Shown here: positions 57,685 through 64,000 of the stretch, one piece after another | Position numbering within the stretch: the first letter of the stretch is position 1 | Layout of the letters: each line of letters begins with the position of its first letter | NCBI GenBank assembly: GCA_022801925.1 | Contig: JAAWTG010000009.1 | Coordinates: 1 to 64,000 of the forward strand | Reading direction: 5' to 3' | Length of the DNA: 64,000 bases | Source of the DNA: Clostridia bacterium | GTDB taxonomy: Bacteria > Bacillota > Clostridia > RUG12999 | Position numbers and translations under genes: made by a program | The notes under the pieces: generated by a model | What the model was told of the DNA's origin: nothing | Seen by the model: the letters and a program-made list of their open reading frames with translations, nothing else | Databases searched by the model: none

Positions 57685-58113
57685 CTATAAAATCCCTTTG
57701 TTTTTCAGTTCATCTCTGAAATCGCCCATGATATTTACATTATACGGCGCAATCAGATAAATATGATTGGATACGCGCTGAATTGACCCACCTAACGCAT
57801 AAACTGCGCCGCTGAGAAAATCAAACACTTTATGTGCCACTTCTTTTTCCAACAATTCCAGATTAATCACAACAGGACGGCGTTCCTTGAGGTGATCGGC
57901 AATTTCCTTTGCTTCATTAAAATCGTCCGGTTGGATAATCACCACATTAAACCGCGTCGTTGCATTGATGTCAATGACTTTATTCTTTTTGGAAGATGTG
58001 AATACCGGCGGTTCCTGATACATTTCCGTGCTATCCATTTCTTCAAATCCGTAATCATCGTCCTCACCGCTAAATCCCATCGCGTTCAACAATTTAGATG
58101 TAATTTTTCCCAT
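57685..58113 (-). CDS. sepF: cell division protein SepF
   Basis: FNVVIIQPDDFNEAKEIADHLKERRPVVINLELLEKEVAHKVFDFLSGAVYALGGSIQRVSNHIYLIAPYNVNI. Start set at MGKITSKLLN. Confidence 0.95.
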   Translation of the reverse strand: MGKITSKLLNAMGFSGEDDDYGFEEMDSTEMYQEPPVFTSSKKNKVIDINATTRFNVVIIQPDDFNEAKEIADHLKERRPVVINLELLEKEVAHKVFDFLSGAVYALGGSIQRVSNHIYLIAPYNVNIMGDFRDELKNKGIL

Positions 58114-58155
58114 TCCTAAAGCCCCTCCTGCATCTTTTTCTTTTGCACGCAACCC

Positions 58156-58845
58156 TCACGCCCGGCTGCCAAAAACTGCACTGCCAACTCGGACTAAATT
58201 TGCGCCTTCTTCCACGGCAATCTCAAAGTCACCGCTCATACCCATAGATAAGTACTCCATTTTAATATTATCATAAATCTGCGGAATGTCAATAAAAACT
58301 TTGTATAAACTTTGAAAATGTGCTCTTGTTTTGGCAGAATCCTGTTCTATCGGCGGCACTGTCATCAGTCCCCGCACCCGAATTCCTGCCAAAGGCGAGA
58401 TTTCTTGCAGCGCCTCCGGTAGTTCTTCCTGCAAAAACCCAAACTTGTTTTCATCTCTGCCGATATTCACTTGCAGCAGCACATCGCTCACCAGTCCTGC
58501 TTCCAGCGATTGGCGGGAAATTTCCTTTGCCAGCTTTAGAGAATCCACTGAATGAATCAACGTAGTTTTTCCAATCACCTGTTTCACCTTATTGGTCTGC
58601 AAATGCCCAATCAAATGCACCCGCGGTTTTCCCTCCAGCGCCGGCAATTTTTCCAAAAGTTCCTGCACACGGTTTTCACCGATATCCGTAATACCACATG
58701 CCAGCGCCTCATTGACAAGTGCAGCCGGTTTCGTTTTACTCACGCCAATCAGCGTTATATCCGTCTCGCTGCGTCCGGCACGCTGCGCCGCCTGTGCAAT
58801 CCGCCGCCTGACAGAAGCGACTCTCTCCTGCATTTCACTTTCCAT
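58156..58845 (-). CDS. YggS/YlmE PLP-binding protein
   Basis: VSKTKP, GENRVQELLEK, HLIGHLQTNKVKQVIG, SMGMSGDFEIAVEEGANLVRVGSAVFG. Confidence 0.95.
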   Translation of the reverse strand: MESEMQERVASVRRRIAQAAQRAGRSETDITLIGVSKTKPAALVNEALACGITDIGENRVQELLEKLPALEGKPRVHLIGHLQTNKVKQVIGKTTLIHSVDSLKLAKEISRQSLEAGLVSDVLLQVNIGRDENKFGFLQEELPEALQEISPLAGIRVRGLMTVPPIEQDSAKTRAHFQSLYKVFIDIPQIYDNIKMEYLSMGMSGDFEIAVEEGANLVRVGSAVFGSRA

Positions 58846-58887
58846 TTCCGCACCACTTCCTTTCTATTCAGGAACTCTCTTTCTATC

Positions 58888-60081
58888 TTACACCGATTCA
58901 GGATTTATTATTACATCATCATAGAGCAATAGCGCGTCTTCTCTGACATTGTCCTCTTTGATGATGGCGATATCCTCCGCTTTATATAACACATTAACCG
59001 GTCGTTTTTCCGCAACGCCAAGCTTGTTGATATATACAAAAGTTTCACTGTTTTGCTCCACCACAGCCTCTGATGGCACTTTCAGTCCGGAATATTCTTT
59101 TTTGATGATATCAACATTCACGCTGCGTTTCATATAGATATCCGGTACATATTTGGAACTGGTAACAACAATGACGTTTTTTCCGTTTTGTTCCGCTGAA
59201 ATACTGCTTACCTTTGCTTCCACAGCCTCATGTTCATCACCGGTAATGCGCAGACGGACTTTTTGTTCCACCTGAAAATCCTGCGCATCTTTTTTGGATA
59301 CCAATACGGCAGTCTGCCATTCACTGTTATCCACTACTTTGCAAACAGGAAACGGCGTAACGCCGGTGTTCACCGTGAACTTGTCCTGTTTGAGAAAGTT
59401 CTCCAAATCGGATACACCGAGAGAATTGCTGTTCTCCATGGTTAGCTGCGTTTCCAAACCATCCACTGTGTCGCAATATATGCCACCATGCGGCGCAGTT
59501 AAATTCTGCCGCTGGCTGCCAAGCTGCGCTTCCAGCTGCTGCTTTTGATTTTCCAGTTCGCTTTTTAATGTGGACATTGCGCTATTTCCGCCACTGACCG
59601 CCGTTTTTCTGCCCATCAGGCTGTTAATACGCCGCTTTGTCTCCTCCACTTTTGTGAAGTTCCCTTCCTTCGTATACCGGATAATTTCTTCCGAAAGCGC
59701 ACTGATTTGGTTGTCAATCAGCATCGCATCCTGATTCACATAACTGTCGCTGGTCTCTGCTATATTCATTTCGTGAATGCGCTCGTTAACCTCCTGCAAA
59801 TCTTGGCTCACTTTAGGGTCTACATTCCCCTTATACCAATATCCCACATTCGCCCAACGCGTCACTTTCGTGCCGCTGGCTACATTGCTTTGCAGCGTTC
59901 CCTGTGCGTCCGCCGTGATGGGATATTCTTTACGAATCACAATCCCATTGGCATTCACGCTTTCTTCATAGGTGCCGCTTACCACCACTGTGGTCTTGCT
60001 GCCGCCGGTATAATTGGTATATAGACTCCAGCAACCAATCACCACTGCCGCCAATATGGCTACCGTAATCAATTTTTTCAC
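58888..60081 (-). CDS. HlyD-like membrane-fusion/adaptor family protein
   Basis: N-terminal TM, barrel-sandwich-like halves around a helical hairpin; VNIDIIKKEYSGLKVPSEAVVEQ..TFVYI pattern. Confidence 0.75.
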   Translation of the reverse strand: MKKLITVAILAAVVIGCWSLYTNYTGGSKTTVVVSGTYEESVNANGIVIRKEYPITADAQGTLQSNVASGTKVTRWANVGYWYKGNVDPKVSQDLQEVNERIHEMNIAETSDSYVNQDAMLIDNQISALSEEIIRYTKEGNFTKVEETKRRINSLMGRKTAVSGGNSAMSTLKSELENQKQQLEAQLGSQRQNLTAPHGGIYCDTVDGLETQLTMENSNSLGVSDLENFLKQDKFTVNTGVTPFPVCKVVDNSEWQTAVLVSKKDAQDFQVEQKVRLRITGDEHEAVEAKVSSISAEQNGKNVIVVTSSKYVPDIYMKRSVNVDIIKKEYSGLKVPSEAVVEQNSETFVYINKLGVAEKRPVNVLYKAEDIAIIKEDNVREDALLLYDDVIINPESV

Positions 60082-60105
60082 GGAAGCATTCCTCCTTCAA
60101 GCGTT

Positions 60106-60336
60106 CTATTCTTTTGCGTCCATGATTGAAATTGTCTTCGCCGGTATCAATGTAGAAATTGCATGTTTGTATATCAGTTGCTGTTTTCCCTCCGAATCTA
60201 TCAGTATACAATAATTGTCAAACCCACGAATCACACCGCGAATTTGAAACCCATTTAATAAAAACACCGTTACCAGAATATTCTCTTTCCGTGCCTGATT
60301 GAGCAGCGTATCCTGCAAATTGATTCCATTTCTCAT
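60106..60336 (-). CDS. hfq: RNA chaperone Hfq
   Basis: [60 protein letters not shown]. Confidence 0.97.
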   Translation of the reverse strand: MRNGINLQDTLLNQARKENILVTVFLLNGFQIRGVIRGFDNYCILIDSEGKQQLIYKHAISTLIPAKTISIMDAKE

Positions 60337-60339
60337 GTT

Positions 60340-61257
60340 TTATCCCTCACCTTTCGCCCATTTTATGATTTCCTCTTCCCGCAGTTCCTCCGGCTTTGTC
60401 CAATGCTGCGCACTGCGCCGGAACCACGTCAATTGCCGTTTGGCATACCGGCGGCTTTCCTGCTTGATTTTGTCTACCGCCTCCTCCAAAGAACTGTTGC
60501 CCTCCAAATAATCTAACATTTGGCGGTATCCAATCGCCTGCATACTGGTGTGCTGCCGTCCGGCGCCCAGCGTCACGCACTGCTGCACCTCCGCCAAAAG
60601 CCCCTGCTGCATCATGACGTCCACCCGCCGGTCAATCCTGTCATAAAGTGTCTCCCGTTCATGTTGCAGCGCCATGTAATACGTCCGGTAGCGCGGCGGT
60701 TCCAAACGGCTTCGGTGGTTGTGCTCACTCATAGTAACGCCTGTCAATTCATAGACCTCCACTGCGCGCACCAGCCGTTTCACATTGTTTTCATGAATTT
60801 TTGCGGCGCTCTGCGGGTCTATTTTTTCTAAATACTCATGCAGCCATGCACTGCCCTTTTCCTCCACCTGCCGCATGAGTTTTTCCCGCACTGCTCCCGC
60901 TTCTTTCTCCTGCTCGCTGAGTTTGATGTTTTGCACTACCGTATCAATATATAGTCCTGTGCCGCCCACCAAAATGGGCAGTTTCCCACGTGTGTGGATT
61001 TCTTCAATTGTTTGGTGTGCCAACGGTACATACTGCGCCAGCGAAAAATTTTCCGTCGGCTCCACAATATCCAGCAAATGATGAACAATCCCGTCCCGCT
61101 CCGCCAAATCCGGTTTCGCTGTTCCAATGTCCATATGACGGTAGACCTGCATGGAGTCCGCCGAAACAATTTCCCCATCTAACAGCTTCGCCAAACGGAT
61201 ACCTACCGCTGTTTTGCCGCTTGCCGTTGGTCCGCCAATGACCAGTAGTGGTATCAT
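60340..61257 (-). CDS. miaA: tRNA dimethylallyltransferase
   Basis: VIGGPTASGKTAVGIRLAK, DSMQVYRHMDIGTAKP, GGTGLYI; start set at MIPLLVIGG. Confidence 0.96.
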   Translation of the reverse strand: MIPLLVIGGPTASGKTAVGIRLAKLLDGEIVSADSMQVYRHMDIGTAKPDLAERDGIVHHLLDIVEPTENFSLAQYVPLAHQTIEEIHTRGKLPILVGGTGLYIDTVVQNIKLSEQEKEAGAVREKLMRQVEEKGSAWLHEYLEKIDPQSAAKIHENNVKRLVRAVEVYELTGVTMSEHNHRSRLEPPRYRTYYMALQHERETLYDRIDRRVDVMMQQGLLAEVQQCVTLGAGRQHTSMQAIGYRQMLDYLEGNSSLEEAVDKIKQESRRYAKRQLTWFRRSAQHWTKPEELREEEIIKWAKGEG

Positions 61258-61279
61258 AAGCCTTTCCCACACGCCTTTC

Positions 61280-63262
61280 CTATAATTTGCGTTTAAACAA
61301 TTTTTCCATAAACGTCTTATCCAGCGCCACTGTCACAGGACGTCCATGCGGACAAGTTAATGTATTCGGTGTTTTTAGCACCTCGTCCACCAACTGTTCC
61401 ATTTCATGCTGCGTCAAAATTTTGCTTGCCTTGATTGCCGCACGGCACGCCACTGTATAGAGCATACGCTCCTGCACCTCCGGTGTTAAACTGTTTGCAT
61501 TTTTCATACCCAGCGTCACAACTTCCATGAACATGTCGGAAATGCATTCCGTTTCCACCTCCGCCGGAACGCTGCGCAGCGCCACATCGCCGCTGCCGAA
61601 ATCTTCCGCTTCAAATCCCAATTCTTCGAGCAGTGAAAGATTTTCCAACACAAATCCTTTCTCCACCGGCGTGAGCGTCACAACTTCCGGCAGGAGCAAC
61701 TGCTGCGGTGCGATTGCACGTTTTCCGCGCTGCCGGACCAGCCGTTCATAAATCAACCGTTCATGCGCCGCATGTTGGTCAATGATAATCAGTTTTCCGT
61801 TTTGTTCTATTAAAATATAGGTCGCAAACAACTGCCCAATCACACGGTAATCATGCAATTGTTCCAGCGACAGCCCCGTCTGTTGTACTTTTTCTTCCGC
61901 GGCGGCTGCCGGCTTTTCTGCTTTGTCCGTTTCCGGCGGCGGAGCATTATCTTTTTTCGGCGGCTCTATGCCCTGTTCGTCTGTTTTCACCGTTTCCTTT
62001 GGCTGTTGCTGTTCCTCCAAAAAAGCCGCTAAGGTTTGCTGCAATGCAGGATCCATACGCCGCGACGGCGTCGTTTCCTCCCGCACCATATGTACTGCCC
62101 CTGTAGAAGGCTCCGCCGGAATATGCGGTTGTTGCGGCTCCATATATTTTTGCAGCGGCAATGTTTCGCGTGCACGCTGCACAGGTGGCTTTTCCTTCTG
62201 CGGCTGCGGTATATCCCGCGGCTGCTCCGTCTTTTCCTGCACTGCCGTTTCCGGCTGAACGCTGAGCATTGGCGCAATTTTTTGCGCTGATATTGCGTTT
62301 TTTACCGCCCAATATACTGCTTTATAGACCGCGCTTTCATTGACGAACTTAACTTCCAGTTTTGCCGGATGTACATTCACATCCACACTGGCAGGGTCTA
62401 CAAACAATTTAATCATTGCAACCGGAAAACAACCGCCCGCGAGCAGCCCTTTGTAGGCTTCCTCCAGCGCCGCCGCCATGGCACGGTTCACAATACAGCG
62501 GTTGTTGACAAAAAACGTCTGCATGCTTCTGTTTTTCTTATATAGGGATATATTGCCGACCAGCCCTTCCACGCGAACGCCTTCATAATCATTGTGTGCC
62601 GGCAGCAGCTCCCGTGCCACTTCTTTGCCATACAGGCACAGCGCCGCATTTTCCAGCCGCGCATCGCCGGGCGTGAAGATTTTTTCTTTCCGTTCATTGA
62701 TATAGCGGAACGAAATTTCCGGATGTGCCAGCGACAGTTTGCGTACCGATTCTTCAATATATCCCGCTTCCGTATAGTCCTTACGCAGGAATTTTTTGCG
62801 TGCAGGCGTGTTAAAAAACAAATCCCGCACCGTGATGACTGTTCCCTGTGCGCAGCCTGTCTCCTCGCGGTAAATCACCTCGCCCGCCTCCAAACGGCAC
62901 GCCGCGCCCAAGTCATAGCCATAGGCTTTGGTTTGAATCTCCACCCGCGCCACTGCGCAAATGCTGGCAAGCGCTTCGCCACGGAATCCCAGCGTGCGGA
63001 TTTCCGTTAAATCGTCCGGTTTGCTGATTTTGCTGGTGGCATGGCATAAAAATGCCGTTTCCACTTCCTCCGGCGCGATACCGCTGCCATTATCGCTGAC
63101 GCGCATCATCTCCAGCCCGCCGCCGCTGATTTCCACGGTGATTGCCGTCGCGCCGGCGTCAATTGCATTTTCACACAGTTCCTTAACAACGGACATGGGA
63201 CGTTCTACGACTTCCCCCGCTGCAATCATGTTTGACAGCGTACTGTCCAGTACCTGAATCAT
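61280..63262 (-). CDS. mutL: DNA mismatch repair protein MutL
   Basis: GEVVERPMSVVKELCENAIDAGAT, DNGSGI, LGFRGEALASI; C-terminal ACRAAIKA and CPHGRPV motifs. Confidence 0.97.
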   Translation of the reverse strand: MIQVLDSTLSNMIAAGEVVERPMSVVKELCENAIDAGATAITVEISGGGLEMMRVSDNGSGIAPEEVETAFLCHATSKISKPDDLTEIRTLGFRGEALASICAVARVEIQTKAYGYDLGAACRLEAGEVIYREETGCAQGTVITVRDLFFNTPARKKFLRKDYTEAGYIEESVRKLSLAHPEISFRYINERKEKIFTPGDARLENAALCLYGKEVARELLPAHNDYEGVRVEGLVGNISLYKKNRSMQTFFVNNRCIVNRAMAAALEEAYKGLLAGGCFPVAMIKLFVDPASVDVNVHPAKLEVKFVNESAVYKAVYWAVKNAISAQKIAPMLSVQPETAVQEKTEQPRDIPQPQKEKPPVQRARETLPLQKYMEPQQPHIPAEPSTGAVHMVREETTPSRRMDPALQQTLAAFLEEQQQPKETVKTDEQGIEPPKKDNAPPPETDKAEKPAAAAEEKVQQTGLSLEQLHDYRVIGQLFATYILIEQNGKLIIIDQHAAHERLIYERLVRQRGKRAIAPQQLLLPEVVTLTPVEKGFVLENLSLLEELGFEAEDFGSGDVALRSVPAEVETECISDMFMEVVTLGMKNANSLTPEVQERMLYTVACRAAIKASKILTQHEMEQLVDEVLKTPNTLTCPHGRPVTVALDKTFMEKLFKRKL

Positions 63263-63284
63263 TTGTATCAGTCCTTTTCTTTGT

Positions 63285-64000
63285 TTACAGCATTTGCTTC
63301 AGTTCGTGCAACATGCCGAGCGCTTCAATGGGCGTTAATGTATCAATATTTATCTTTTTCAGCTTTTCCAATGCTTCCTGTCCCGGCAGCATGTCCATGC
63401 TCACTTGTCCGTCCGCGCCGGACACCGTTTTCCGCCCTGCATGTTTAATTTCCACCTGCTTATTTTCATCTTCCAGTCCCGCCAGAATTTCTTTCCCGCG
63501 ACGAATCACCTGCTCCGGCACACCCGCCAGTTTGGCAACCTCGATACCGTAACTGTGGTCGGCGCTGCCTTGAATGATTTTACGCAGGAAAATGATATCC
63601 TCTCCGCGTTCTTTCACGGCAACACAATAGTTTTTCACGCCGTCCATCACGTCCTCCAGTCCGGTCAGTTCATGGTAGTGCGTTGCAAACAGCGTTTTCG
63701 CACCGCATTTCTTTCGGTCTACCGTATATTCCAGCACAGACCACGCAATTGCTAAGCCGTCATATGTACTCGTACCGCGCCCGATTTCATCATAGATAAT
63801 CAGGCTTTCCCGCGTTGCATTTTTCAAAATATTGGCAACTTCGCTCATTTCCACCATGAAGGTGCTTTGTCCCATGGTCAAATCATCTGACGCGCCGACG
63901 CGCGTGAAAATTTTGTCCACAATCCCGATTTGCGCCTCACCTGCCGGAACATAGCTGCCGATTTGCGCCATCAGCACAATCAGCGCCACCTGCCGCATAT
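63285..64000 (-). CDS. mutS: DNA mismatch repair protein MutS, C-terminal part (truncated by window edge)
   Basis: [67 protein letters not shown]. Confidence 0.97.
   Translation of the reverse strand, partial: MRQVALIVLMAQIGSYVPAGEAQIGIVDKIFTRVGASDDLTMGQSTFMVEMSEVANILKNATRESLIIYDEIGRGTSTYDGLAIAWSVLEYTVDRKKCGAKTLFATHYHELTGLEDVMDGVKNYCVAVKERGEDIIFLRKIIQGSADHSYGIEVAKLAGVPEQVIRRGKEILAGLEDENKQVEIKHAGRKTVSGADGQVSMDMLPGQEALEKLKKINIDTLTPIEALGMLHELKQML

Overview
64 kb of a chromosome from what looks like a low-to-mid GC, spore-gene-carrying Firmicute (Clostridia-like; inferred from the gene families, no database search was possible). Most of it is core genome: hppA and a NUDIX gene; a complete spoIIIAA-AH operon (+); a convergent dcw cluster (-: mraZ-rsmH-ftsL-like-spoVD/pbp-murE-mraY-ftsW/spoVE-murG) lacking murF and murD; argD-argF-GNAT (-); ctsR-mcsA-mcsB-clpC (+); tRNA-Glu(CTC); and a long minus-strand run mutS(partial)-mutL-miaA-hfq-hlyD-like-yggS-sepF-yggT-ylmH-divIVA-ileS. 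Accessory regions: (i) a 2111-aa secreted SLH protein combining LamG-like domains and a metallophosphoesterase domain (3.1-9.5 kb); (ii) an AT-rich island with two tandem small HTH genes (32.7-33.6 kb); (iii) a 16 kb minus-strand locus (33.8-49.9 kb) with a PL8-family polysaccharide lyase, two secreted SLH proteins, an LplB/LplC/solute-binding ABC importer and a membrane-anchored AraC-type regulator; (iv) a frameshifted IS3-like transposase remnant at the left edge. Best leads: an inverted second copy of the 10-bp-periodic GTGG (MraZ-box-like) element divergent from mraZ, pointing at an apparently non-coding, terminator-ended transcript; a discoidin-like domain inserted inside the PL8 lyase core; and the surface PL8/SLH/ABC locus itself.
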